Assembly (NCBI RefSeq): GCF_023243115.1
Contig: NZ_CP085081.1
Location: forward strand, 806,001 to 870,000
From: Sediminicoccus sp. KRV36
Lineage (GTDB): Bacteria > Pseudomonadota > Alphaproteobacteria > Acetobacterales > Acetobacteraceae
Reading direction: 5' to 3'
DNA length: 64,000 bases
Under the pieces are notes generated by a model that was given only the letters and a program-made list of their open reading frames with translations, did no database searches and was not told where the DNA came from. How positions within the stretch are numbered: the first letter of the stretch is position 1; each line of letters starts with the position of its first letter. Shown here piece after piece: positions 9,155 to 17,252 of this stretch. The position numbers and the translations under genes were made by a program.

Positions 9155-9976
9155 ATGCTTCGCCGTTCCCTGCTGGCGCTGACGCTGCTGGCAACACCCG
9201 CCATCGCGCAGGAGCGGGTGATCACCATCAGCAGCACCACCAGCACCGAGCAATCGGGGCTGTTCGGCCATATCCTGCCCCTGTTCCGGGAGGCGACCGG
9301 CATCACCGCCCGCGTCGTCGCACTCGGCACCGGCCAGGCGCTGGATGTAGGGCGGCGCGGCGATGCGGATGTGGTCCTGGTGCATGACCGCGCGGCGGAG
9401 GAGCGCTTCGTGGCCGAGGGTTTCGCGACGCGCCGCCAGCATGTGATGTTCAACGACTTCGTGATCATCGGCCCCGCCGCCGATCCGGCGCGCATTGCGG
9501 GCTCACGCGATTCGGTCGCCGCGCTGCGCCGCATCGCCGAGGCGCGCGCGCCCTTCATCAGCCGGGGCGACCGCAGCGGCACCCATGCGGCCGAACTGCG
9601 CCTTTGGCAGATGGCGGGGGTGGACCCGGTGCCGGGCCGTGGCGCCTGGTATCGCGAGGTGGGCCAGGGCATGGGGCCGGCCTTGAACACGGCCGCCGCG
9701 CAGGACGCCTATCTCCTGGCGGATCGCGGCACCTGGCTGGCCTTTCGCAACCGGCAGGGGCTGCGCATCCTCACCGAGGGCGATACGCGGCTGTTCAACC
9801 AATATGGCGTGATGCTGGTGAACCCGGCCCGGCACGGCCATGTGAAGGCCGCCGATGGGCAGGCCTTTGTGGACTGGATCACCTCGCCGGCCGGGCAGGC
9901 CGCGATTGCCGGCTACCGGATCCATGGCGAGCAGCTGTTCTTTCCGAATGCGGCGCAGCCGGAGCCGGTGTCCTAG
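9155..9976 (+). CDS. tupA: Tungstate-binding periplasmic protein
   Basis: The 273-residue product starts at the ATG at 9155, preceded at good distance by GGAG (9143-9146); a GTG at 9146 is less likely. A signal peptide ends near TPAIAQ. The mature N-terminus ISSTTSTEQSGLF contains the TTS-type oxyanion-binding signature of the TupA family, and RGDRSGTH further on matches its second phosphate/oxyanion loop. It would capture tungstate, possibly also molybdate, in the periplasm for TupBC. It ends the operon and converges on the racemase-like gene. Confidence 0.9.
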   Translation: MLRRSLLALTLLATPAIAQERVITISSTTSTEQSGLFGHILPLFREATGITARVVALGTGQALDVGRRGDADVVLVHDRAAEERFVAEGFATRRQHVMFNDFVIIGPAADPARIAGSRDSVAALRRIAEARAPFISRGDRSGTHAAELRLWQMAGVDPVPGRGAWYREVGQGMGPALNTAAAQDAYLLADRGTWLAFRNRQGLRILTEGDTRLFNQYGVMLVNPARHGHVKAADGQAFVDWITSPAGQAAIAGYRIHGEQLFFPNAAQPEPVS

Positions 9977-10163
9977 CCGGGCCGGGAAAGCCGGGCCGGA
10001 TCAGGGGGCGTGAAACCAGCGGGCCGGCGCCCGCGTGGTGGGCCCTTCTGCCGGGAAACCGCCCGGGGGAAAGGGCAAGCGGCCCATCCGCCGAACAGCC
10101 CGGCTTCCTGGCCCCGCCAGATCTCAGCCGAACCGACGCGTCCCGGGTCTGCCGAAAGCTGAT

Positions 10164-10194
10164 GGCCCGGCAGGCGGGTCTTCCCGCTCGGGCC
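10164..10194. terminator. Hairpin between convergent tupA and racemase-like gene
   Basis: A two-part stem is visible: GGCCCG (10164-10169) pairs with CGGGCC (10189-10194), and GCGGG (10174-10178) pairs with CCCGC (10183-10187) around a TCTT loop. It lies 18 bp past the racemase-like stop in that gene's direction and in the 236-bp region downstream of tupA. There is no T-run. A shared terminator is likely but not proven. The rest of 9977-10212 is GC-rich and shows nothing else I can name. Confidence 0.4.
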
Positions 10195-10212
10195 AGCCTC
10201 TCCCGCCCGCCC

Positions 10213-10932
10213 CTATCCCACCAGCGCCGCCGCAAGGTGCTCTGACAATCCGACGCTTGGGGCGATCCCGCCCAGGGCCCGGGCCGCCGTCGCGGTTTCC
10301 GCCGCCTCGATGGCGCAGCGCAGCCCATCTAGCACCGGCACGGGCAGGTTGGGCGCGACCAGCGCATCCAGCCCCACCAGCCCCGCCCCGCCCAGCAGGA
10401 TCACCCCCGCGCCACGGGCGATCTCGCCGCGCGCGGTTTCGGCCAGCAGCCCGGCGGCGCGCTCCGGCTCGCGGGCGATCATGTCGCCAGTGGGCGGGAT
10501 GGCGGCGACGCGCACGCGGTCGGGCCCATGGCCGCGGAGCAGGAAGAATTCCTCCAGCATCGGCACCCAGGCGGCGCCGCCCGTCAGCACGGAGACGCGG
10601 GGTGACACGCGCAGAGCGGCCAGGATGGCACTATCCGCCATGCCGATGATGGGGATGGGGAAGCATTCGCGCGCCGCCTCCAGCCCGGGATCGCCGAAGC
10701 AGCCGATGATGGCGGCGTCGAAGCCCTGGCGGTTGTCGCGCCCGATCTCGGCCGCCAGCGCATCCAGCACGGCATGCGCGGCAACGGCTGCCGCAGCGCG
10801 CGACGCGATGTAGCGGGCGCCGAAACGGGCCGTCACGGGAATGATCTCATGCGGGCACATCCGGCGGGCGCCCTGGGCCATGCGCTCGGTGATGGTGGGA
10901 TCGGTGTTGCCGTTGAGGAGGAGAAGCTTCAT
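10213..10932 (-). CDS. Asp/Glu/hydantoin racemase-family protein lacking the second catalytic Cys
   Basis: Translation from the ATG at 10932 gives 239 residues beginning MKLLLLNGNTDPTITERMA, the typical N-terminus of hydantoin racemase-like proteins; upstream codons in frame encode only basic low-complexity sequence. The first catalytic cysteine is present in IIGCFGDPGLEAA (Cys78). At the second site the usual LGCAG reads LGGAG (Gly182, codon 10387-10389). Normal two-base racemisation therefore looks impaired; a one-cysteine isomerase, a decarboxylase-like activity or loss of function are all possible. It is divergent from a peptide-type ABC operon, so it may act on an imported amide or amino-acid derivative. 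That link rests only on position. Confidence 0.82.
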   Translation of the reverse strand: MKLLLLNGNTDPTITERMAQGARRMCPHEIIPVTARFGARYIASRAAAAVAAHAVLDALAAEIGRDNRQGFDAAIIGCFGDPGLEAARECFPIPIIGMADSAILAALRVSPRVSVLTGGAAWVPMLEEFFLLRGHGPDRVRVAAIPPTGDMIAREPERAAGLLAETARGEIARGAGVILLGGAGLVGLDALVAPNLPVPVLDGLRCAIEAAETATAARALGGIAPSVGLSEHLAAALVG

Positions 10933-11078
10933 CGGCGGGCAGTAGTGCCCGGCCCTTGGGCAAAGGCAAGGGGGCCAAAGGGGGGCGAGGGGCAATCGGG
11001 GCGCGCTTGGCGCTTGCTCCGAGGGCCGGCATCGGGGCTTAGTAGCGCCCGAGGAAACCCCAGACAGGGACAAAGAAC

Positions 11079-12692
11079 ATGCGCTTGCGTCATTTCATCA
11101 TGGCGGCGATTCTGCCGCTCAGCCTCGCCGCCACGGCGCCCGCGCTTGCGCAGGGCACGTTGCGCATCGGCATGACGGCGGCCGATATCCCGCTGACCCA
11201 TGGCCAGCCCGACCAGGGCTTCGAGGGCAATCGCTTCACCGGCATCCCGCTCTATGACGGGCTGACCGCCTGGGACCTGACCGCCGCCGACCGGCCCTCC
11301 ACCGTGATCCCGAGCCTCGCACTCGAATGGGCGACGACAGCCAGTGACCGCACCCGCTGGGTGTTCCGCCTGCGCCCCGGCGTCACCTTCCATGACGGCA
11401 GCCCGTTCAACGCCGATGCGGTGGTCTGGAACGTCCGCAAGGTGCTGGACCGCGAGGCGCCGCATTTCGACCCGCGCCAGGTGGGCGTCACCGCGACCCG
11501 CATGCCCACGCTGCGCCGCGCCGAAAAGATTGACGACATGACGGTGGCGCTGATCACCAGCGAGCCGGACAGCCTGCTGCCGATCAACCTCACCAACCTG
11601 TTCATGGCCAGCCCGACCCATTGGGAGGCGCTGCGCGCGCGCAACCCGACCGCCGAGGCCACCTGGAACGCCTTCGCCGCGGCCCCCTCCGGCACCGGCC
11701 CCTTCCGGCTGACGCGGCTGGTGCCGCGTGAGCGGGCCGAGATGGCGCGCAACGACAATTACTGGGGCACCAAGGCCAAGCTGGAGCGCATCGTCCTGCT
11801 GCCCATCCCCGAAGCCAGCGCCCGCACGGCCGCCCTGCTCTCAGGCCAGGTGGACTGGATCGAGGCGCCCTCGCCCGATGCGGTGCCGCAGCTGCGCTCG
11901 CGCCAGATGCAGATCGCTTCCAACCCGCAGCCGCATGTCTGGCCCTGGCAGCCCTGCTTCCTGCCTTCCTCGCCGCTTTCGGATGTGCGGGTGCGGCGTG
12001 CCGTGAACCTCGCGATTGATCGCGAGGGGCTGCGCACGCTGCTCGGCGGCATGATGCAGCCGGCACTCGGCACTTATCCGGCCGGCCACCCCTGGGCGGG
12101 CAACCCCTCCTTCAACATCCGCACCGACAAGGCCGAGGCGCGCCGCCTGCTGGCCGAGGCCGGCTACGGACCGCAGCGGCCCTTGACCCTGCGCGTGCAG
12201 ATCAGCGCCTCCGGCTCGGGCCAGATGCAGCCGCTCTCGATGAATGAGTTCCTGCAGCAGGATCTGCGCAGCGTCGGCATCAATGTCGAGTTCGACGTGA
12301 TCGAGTGGAACGCCTTGTTCACCAATTGGCGCAATGGCTGCGGGCATGCTTCGGCCCGCGGTGCCCACGCGACCAATGTGAGCTTCTCCGCGATGGATCC
12401 CTTCTTCTCGCTGGTTCGCTTCTACGACAGCAAGATGGCGCCGCCGGTCTCCAACAACTGGGGCATGTTCAACGATCCGCGCTTCGACCAGATGGTCGCC
12501 GCCGCCCGCAATGCCTTCGACCCGGCCGAGCGCGACGCCGCCCTGGCCCGGCTGCACGCGGCCGGCGTGGATGAGGCGCTGTTCATCTGGATCGCGCATG
12601 ATGTGGGCCCGCGCGCGATGAGCCCTCGCGTCCGGGGCCATGTCCAGCCGCAAAGCTGGTTCGTGGACCTGCGGCTGCCTTACATCCAGTGA
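11079..12692 (+). CDS. Family 5 ABC transporter substrate-binding protein (peptide/nickel type)
   Basis: The 537-residue protein has a signal peptide ending near APALAQ and the SBP_bac_5 hallmarks WVFRLRPGVTFHDGSPFNADAV, GTGPFRL, RRAVNLAIDREG and EARRLLAEAGY. Such periplasmic proteins bind oligopeptides, glutathione, opines or related ligands for Dpp/Opp-type transporters. The ligand is not predictable. Two Dpp-type permease genes follow on the same strand after a 91-bp gap with a strong stem-loop. A divergent racemase-family gene starts 146 bp upstream; the promoters must lie between them. Confidence 0.92.
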   Translation: MRLRHFIMAAILPLSLAATAPALAQGTLRIGMTAADIPLTHGQPDQGFEGNRFTGIPLYDGLTAWDLTAADRPSTVIPSLALEWATTASDRTRWVFRLRPGVTFHDGSPFNADAVVWNVRKVLDREAPHFDPRQVGVTATRMPTLRRAEKIDDMTVALITSEPDSLLPINLTNLFMASPTHWEALRARNPTAEATWNAFAAAPSGTGPFRLTRLVPRERAEMARNDNYWGTKAKLERIVLLPIPEASARTAALLSGQVDWIEAPSPDAVPQLRSRQMQIASNPQPHVWPWQPCFLPSSPLSDVRVRRAVNLAIDREGLRTLLGGMMQPALGTYPAGHPWAGNPSFNIRTDKAEARRLLAEAGYGPQRPLTLRVQISASGSGQMQPLSMNEFLQQDLRSVGINVEFDVIEWNALFTNWRNGCGHASARGAHATNVSFSAMDPFFSLVRFYDSKMAPPVSNNWGMFNDPRFDQMVAAARNAFDPAERDAALARLHAAGVDEALFIWIAHDVGPRAMSPRVRGHVQPQSWFVDLRLPYIQ

Positions 12693-12700
12693 TTCCCATG

Positions 12701-12752
12701 AAGCCGCGCCACCCCGCCCTTGCTCTTGCTCCCGATCGGGTTGGCGCGGCTT
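12701..12752 (+). promoter_or_regulatory. Intercistronic stem-loop between binding protein and permease genes
   Basis: A perfect 11-bp inverted repeat pairs AAGCCGCGCCA (12701-12711) with TGGCGCGGCTT (12742-12752). The loop contains a further palindrome, CCCGATCGGG (12731-12740). In ABC operons such hairpins after the binding-protein gene often cause partial termination or protect the upstream mRNA, so that more binding protein than permease is made. The structure is seen; the function is inferred. Confidence 0.55.
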
Positions 12753-12783
12753 TGACTGACATGTTTTCCGGAGGGTGGGCCTG

Positions 12784-13737
12784 ATGTTCTTCTATCTCAT
12801 ACGCAGGCTCATCTATGCGGTGCCGATCGCGCTCGCGGTCGGCTTCGTCTGCTTCATGCTGGTGCAGATCGCGCCCGGTGATCCGATCAACGCCATCGTG
12901 CCGCCCGATGCCCCGCAGGAGGTGGTGGAGCAGGTGCGGCGTGATTACGGGCTGGACAAGCCCTTGCCCATCCAGTTCGGCCTGTGGCTGCTGAAGGTGG
13001 TGCAGGGGGATCTGGGCCGTTCGCTGGCGACCGGCCGCCCGGTCTGGAGTGACCTGCATTCGGCCATCGGCAATACGCTGATGCTGGCGCTGGCGGCCTC
13101 CATGATCGGCTTTGTGCTGGGCTGCGTCCTGGGTGGGCTGGCGGGCACCTTCCGCGGCTCCCTTCTCGACCGCATGGCGGTGACCACGGCGGTGGCCGGC
13201 GTTTCGGTGCCGCATTACTGGCTCGGTATGGTGCTCGTCGTGATTTTCTCGGTGCAGCTGAACTGGCTGCCGGCCATGGGGGCGGGCCCCGGCGGCAGCG
13301 CTGACTGGGCATGGAACTGGGAGCATGTGCAGCACCTGGTCTTGCCGGCCATCACCCTCTCCGTCATTCCGATGGGCATCGTGACGCGCACGGTGCGTGG
13401 CATCGTGGCCGAGATCATGAACCAGGAATTCGTGGTGGCCCTGCGCGGCAAGGGCCTCACCTCCTGGAATGTCTTTATCCATGTCGTGAAGAACGCCGCC
13501 CCCAATGCGCTGGCGGTGATCGGCCTGCAGCTCGGTTACCTGATGGGCGGCTCGATCCTGGTGGAGACGGTGTTCTCCTGGCCGGGCACGGGGCTGCTGC
13601 TCAACAGCGCCATCTTCCAGCGGGACCTGCCGGTATTGCAGGGCACCATCCTGGTGCTGGCGATGTTCTTCGTGGCACTCAACCTTTGCGTGGATTTGAT
13701 CCAAACCGCGCTCGACCCGAGGATCAAGCGCGCATGA
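12784..13737 (+). CDS. Dpp/Opp-type ABC transporter permease 1 (DppB-like)
   Basis: The ATG at 12784 follows GGAGGG (12770-12775) at ideal spacing and gives a 317-residue protein. The N-terminus FFYLIRRLIYAVPIALAVGF and the early motif QIAPGDPINAIVPPDA are typical of DppB-like subunits. The cytoplasmic EAA-type loop (VVALRGKGLTSWNVFIHVVK) contacts the ATPases, and the C-terminus has LDPRIKRA. About six membrane segments are visible. Its last four bases overlap the start of the next permease (ATGA). Confidence 0.93.
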   Translation: MFFYLIRRLIYAVPIALAVGFVCFMLVQIAPGDPINAIVPPDAPQEVVEQVRRDYGLDKPLPIQFGLWLLKVVQGDLGRSLATGRPVWSDLHSAIGNTLMLALAASMIGFVLGCVLGGLAGTFRGSLLDRMAVTTAVAGVSVPHYWLGMVLVVIFSVQLNWLPAMGAGPGGSADWAWNWEHVQHLVLPAITLSVIPMGIVTRTVRGIVAEIMNQEFVVALRGKGLTSWNVFIHVVKNAAPNALAVIGLQLGYLMGGSILVETVFSWPGTGLLLNSAIFQRDLPVLQGTILVLAMFFVALNLCVDLIQTALDPRIKRA

Positions 13738-14633
13738 GCACCTCCGCCGCCACCGCCGAACTCGCCATCCAGGCGAAGGCCGCCGTCGCCCGGTCCGAGG
13801 GCTATTGGGCCGGCGTCTGGAAGCGCCTCAAGCGCGACCCCGTAACCATCGGCTGCGCCAGCGTGCTGCTGCTGATGCTTCTGGTCATCATCTTCGCGCC
13901 ATTCATCGCGCCGCATGATCCCTTCCAGGGCAGCATGATCCGCCGCCTGCGCCCGATCGGCACCGAGAACCACATCCTCGGCACCGATGAACTGGGCCGC
14001 GACATGCTGACGCGCCTGATCTTCGGCGGCCGCCTCTCCTGGTTCATGGGCATCGTGCCGGTGGCCATGGCCTTCGTCATCGGCACCTTCCTCGGTGTCG
14101 TCGCGGGCTTCACCGGTGGCAAGCTGAACATGCTCATCATGCGCGTGACCGATGTGTTCTACGCCTTCCCCTCGGTGCTGCTGGCGGTGGCGATCTCGGG
14201 CGCGCTCGGGGCGGGCATCCTGAACGCCATCCTGGCGCTGACGCTGGTCTTTGTGCCGCCGATCATCCGCGTGGCGGAATCGGTCACCACCGGCGTGCGC
14301 AACCTCGATTTCGTGGATGCGGCGCGGGCGTCCGGCGCCTCGGCCTTCACCATCGTGCGGGTGCATGTGCTGGGCAATGTGCTGGGGCCGATCTTCGTCT
14401 ATTCCACCTCGCTCATCTCGGTCTGCATGATCCTCGCTTCGGGCCTTTCCTTCCTCGGCCTGGGCACGCGGCCGCCGGAAGCCGAATGGGGGTTGATGCT
14501 GAACACCCTGCGCACGGCGATCTATGTGCAGCCCTGGGTGGCGGTGCTGCCGGGTGCCTGCATCTTCGTGACGTCGATCTGCTTCAACCTCGTCAGTGAC
14601 GGGTTGCGCCAGGCGATGGATGTGAAGGGCTGA
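13734..14633 (+). CDS. Dpp/Opp-type ABC transporter permease 2 (DppC-like)
   Basis: The 299-residue product starts at the ATG at 13734, overlapping the preceding stop by 4 bases. It has an N-terminal cytoplasmic stretch, a first membrane segment (CASVLLLMLLVIIFAPFI), the family motif LGTDELGRDMLTRLIFGGR, the EAA-like loop FVDAARASGASAFTIVRVH, and the end SDGLRQAMD. It should pair with the DppB-like subunit. No DppD or DppF ATPase follows; the next 770 bp contain only remnants, so the ATPases must be supplied from elsewhere or have been lost. Confidence 0.93.
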   Translation: MSTSAATAELAIQAKAAVARSEGYWAGVWKRLKRDPVTIGCASVLLLMLLVIIFAPFIAPHDPFQGSMIRRLRPIGTENHILGTDELGRDMLTRLIFGGRLSWFMGIVPVAMAFVIGTFLGVVAGFTGGKLNMLIMRVTDVFYAFPSVLLAVAISGALGAGILNAILALTLVFVPPIIRVAESVTTGVRNLDFVDAARASGASAFTIVRVHVLGNVLGPIFVYSTSLISVCMILASGLSFLGLGTRPPEAEWGLMLNTLRTAIYVQPWVAVLPGACIFVTSICFNLVSDGLRQAMDVKG

Positions 14634-14899
14634 TCCAGCCGGAGTTCGGCAGGGCGTAGGGCGGTGCGGGGGGTGGCGATGACGCTCCCGCATCATGCCT
14701 GGGGCGCGAGATGACCGCTCGCCGAAGCCTGCGCGCCGGCATCGCGGCGCCCTCCCTGGCGCAATGTTGTGATGATTGGGTGCCGGGAAGGGCCAGGGGG
14801 CGAGTGGGCCTTGCCCTCTCGCGCTCTCGTTTACCGCGCGTTGAGTGGTCTGATTGATGAGTTGGGCTGCCTGTGTGGTGAGGTCCGGTTGGGCGGCCT
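14634..14899. other. Non-coding stretch downstream of permease genes
   Basis: I find no supportable gene here. At 14806-14828 lies a 23-bp sequence matching 4921-4943 at 21 of 23 positions, with the shared core CCCTCTCGCGCTCTC. No obvious terminator directly follows the permease stop. Confidence 0.5.
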
Positions 14900-15271
14900 T
14901 CAGCATGGCGGCGAACTGGCCTTCGATGGCGATGCCTGGGGGTTACGCGGCGGTCCGGGATGGATGACGACGCGGGCGATGAGCGCGCGTGCCGTCTCCA
15001 CGGCCTCAAGGTTGTCGCCGGCGGTGATGGCGTCGTGGAGGTGAACCAGGGTGGCGCGATAGGCATGTCCGAGGTTCGGCATCAGGCGAATATTGATAGG
15101 CTTTGCGTCGGCCAGCGCCTGTCGCAGTCGATCCCGCTCCGTCTCCAGCGCTGAGAGTTTGGCCTGCAGGCTGGGGCTTCGTAGCCCGTTGGCGATGGCA
15201 TCCACCAGATGGGCCAACGGCCTGCCCACCGCGTCGCGGAATCCCTTTTCCGATTGAGAGACGCACTGACA
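14900..15271 (-). pseudogene. C-terminal remnant of a large serine recombinase
   Basis: In one minus-strand frame the translation reads as the C-terminal tail of resolvase/invertase-family large serine recombinases. It has the helical, coiled-coil-like segment LVDAIANGLRSPSLQAKL and LSALETERDRLRQALADA, then RLMPNLGHAYRATLVHLH and a final ARALIARVVIHPG. The catalytic N-terminal domain, recombinase domain and zinc ribbon are absent: only about 120 residues remain and the frame runs into the 107-bp element. It is most likely a decayed piece of an integrative element. The remnant sits between an ordinary transporter operon and the giant-protein cluster. Confidence 0.6.
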
Positions 15272-15275
15272 GACT

Positions 15276-15382
15276 CTAGAGCATCATCCGTTCAAACGGG
15301 ATCGCTTTCGTGGATAAAGATGCTCGAAAATCAATGGGCTAGAGGTTGTGTCGTGAGCCCTCGCGAACGGAACAAGCTCTAG
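15276..15382. repeat. 107-bp palindromic intergenic element with inverted CTAGAGC ends
   Basis: The element begins with CTAGAGC (15276-15282) and ends with GCTCTAG (15376-15382). Inside, GAGCATC (15280-15286) is complementary to GATGCTC (15319-15325), and an imperfect hairpin ATCCGTT/AACGGGAT lies between them. Its base composition is lower in GC than its surroundings. Short intergenic elements beginning TAGAGCAT are familiar from alphaproteobacterial genomes. It lies 25 bp past the stop of the last gene of the minus-strand cluster, so it may also end that transcript. Confidence 0.6.
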
Positions 15383-15407
15383 GCCACCGGGATCGCGCGT
15401 TGCCTGG

Positions 15408-17249
15408 TCACATCCAAAGTGCCAGCCGCAGGTAGTCCACCAGGCGGTGGCTGATGATCCAACCGAGCGAACGGTGGCCGGCGTTGATCCGGGCCACGCC
15501 GCTCATGCCCGGGCGCCACCAGTCGGGCGGCAAGGCGTCGGCCTCGGCCTCGGCCCGCACGGGGAAGGTGTTCACACCATCCTTCACCGCCGCGGCCGGA
15601 ATCACCCGGGTCACCCGCATGTGCCAGGCTGTGTGCGGGTCGGCGGTCAGGGTCACCTCGGTGGTCATGCCCTCGCGCAGGCGGTGGATGTCCCGCTCAT
15701 CCACGGCCAACTGTGCGAACAGACCGGCAAGTGCGGCGACCTTCACCACCATTTCGCCGCGCCGCACCGCGCCACCAAGGCTCTTGCCGGGCTCGCCTTC
15801 CACCACGATGCCGTCGCTGGGCGCCACCACGGCCGCGCTCCGCAGGCGGTACTCCACCTGGTCCAATCGGGCCTGGGTCTGGGCCACCTGAGCCTCGGCG
15901 ATCCGCATCTCCACCAATTGCCCGGCGGCAAGGCGCTTCTCGGCTTCCCGCACATATTGGGCGATGTCAGCCAGGTGCGAGACCCGCTCCAGCTGCAGCT
16001 CCTGGGTCGCCAGCGCAAACAGCGGCGCACCGGCGCGCACCGTGCTGCCCAGCGTCACCGCGCTGGATTCGATATAGCCGTCGAACGGCGCGCCGACGAA
16101 GGCGATGCGGTCGGTGCGGATCTCCACCGGCGCGTGGATCCGGTAGGGCACCGGCAAGGCCAGCAGCAGCAACGCGGCCAGCGCCAGTCCGCCGGCCAGC
16201 CAGCGGCCGGGCCGGGTGGTGGCGGATAGCCGGCGCGGCAAGCTGCGGAACACTTCGCGCGGCAGGCGGCGCCACAACGGCGCGGCCTGGCGATGCAGGT
16301 CCCGCAGCGGCCGCGCCATCTGGTCGCACAACAGGCGCAGCGCCCATTGCTCGGACTGTGAGAACGCGGCAGGCCGGCGTTCCAGCACGACCGCACCGAC
16401 CCCCTGGTCGCCGATGACCAGCGGCAGGCTGAGCAGATGGCCAGGGCGGACCGCCTCGGCATAGGCCTGATGGGCACGGGCGCCGCCGCCTTCGGTGGGC
16501 CACGCCACTTCCTGCCACTGGGTCAGCGCTTCCTGCCCGGCATCCTCCAGCAATTCGGTCAGTTCGGTGCGGCGGTCCAGCTTGTCTCCGTGGCTGACGG
16601 CGCTCAGCCGCAGGCCCGCGCGCTTCTGCCACAACAGGGAGACCTGCTCGCAGCCGAACCGCTCACACAGCTCATTGGCGAAGACCAGGCTGGCCTGGTC
16701 GAAGCGCTCTGCCTCGAGCACGCGCCACAGGGTTTCCTGCAGCGCCTTCTGGCGGTCCAGGTCACGCGCCACGCGGCGGTGATTGCGCGTCAGCTCGTAG
16801 CTGTGCGGCGCCATGGCCAGCAGGCCGAGCCAGTGCGCCGTGTGGTCGGCGCGCACCGCCGCCGGCACATGGACGCTGAGCAGGAGTTCCTGCGCGGCAC
16901 CTTCCGGACGAACCGAGATCAGCCGCAGGTTCCAGTTGCCTTGCCGCGCCACGCCGGACGCCATGCGCTGTTGGCGGGCCTGTGCGAGCAACGCCGGGTC
17001 AACCGTGGCGGCCAGGCTGGGCAGGGCCTCGGGCCGGGCGGCGGCGGCTTCGGGCGCCGCGAGGAGGACCGTCCAATCGGCCAGCGGGTCCTGGCCGGGC
17101 TCCCCCAGGGGGCGCAGATACAGCACCGCAAGCTGGCCTTGCAGCTGGTCCAGGGCAGCCTCGGTCCAACGGCGCCAGAACTCGGCCGGGGTGCCGGCGA
17201 ACTCCAGCAGCCCCTCCAGCGGCTGCGGTGCTGATGTCAGCGTGTCCAT
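15408..17249 (-). CDS. GAF-domain protein fused through one TM helix to an HlyD-type adaptor
   Basis: The 613-residue protein has three parts. Residues 1-160 form an uncharacterised N-terminal region. Residues about 170-310 look like a GAF domain (FANELCERFGCEQVSLLWQ, LSLPLVIGDQGVGAVVLERR). One membrane helix follows at 351-369. Residues 376-613 are an HlyD/membrane-fusion-protein module: lipoyl-like half motifs (APFDGYIESSAVTLGSTVRAG and VVAPSDGIVVEGEPG), a short coiled-coil hairpin at about 416-470, and beta-barrel sequence with RPGMSGVARI. The GAF part should be cytoplasmic and the adaptor periplasmic. It starts 3 bp after the SecA-like stop and is the last gene of the cluster. A signal-gated adaptor role is inferred. 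Confidence 0.82.
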   Translation of the reverse strand: MDTLTSAPQPLEGLLEFAGTPAEFWRRWTEAALDQLQGQLAVLYLRPLGEPGQDPLADWTVLLAAPEAAAARPEALPSLAATVDPALLAQARQQRMASGVARQGNWNLRLISVRPEGAAQELLLSVHVPAAVRADHTAHWLGLLAMAPHSYELTRNHRRVARDLDRQKALQETLWRVLEAERFDQASLVFANELCERFGCEQVSLLWQKRAGLRLSAVSHGDKLDRRTELTELLEDAGQEALTQWQEVAWPTEGGGARAHQAYAEAVRPGHLLSLPLVIGDQGVGAVVLERRPAAFSQSEQWALRLLCDQMARPLRDLHRQAAPLWRRLPREVFRSLPRRLSATTRPGRWLAGGLALAALLLLALPVPYRIHAPVEIRTDRIAFVGAPFDGYIESSAVTLGSTVRAGAPLFALATQELQLERVSHLADIAQYVREAEKRLAAGQLVEMRIAEAQVAQTQARLDQVEYRLRSAAVVAPSDGIVVEGEPGKSLGGAVRRGEMVVKVAALAGLFAQLAVDERDIHRLREGMTTEVTLTADPHTAWHMRVTRVIPAAAVKDGVNTFPVRAEAEADALPPDWWRPGMSGVARINAGHRSLGWIISHRLVDYLRLALWM

Positions 17250-17252
17250 GGC

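Noticed and set aside
10933..11073. A 47-residue N-terminal extension of the racemase-like protein
   Set aside because: The extension is Pro/Arg-rich low-complexity sequence; the conserved N-terminal strand starts at the ATG at 10932.
14593..15066. Minus-strand open frames around 14593-15066 and 13536-14906 as genes
   Set aside because: They are shadows of the permease gene or other-frame readings of the recombinase remnant, with no recognisable domain or ribosome-binding site.
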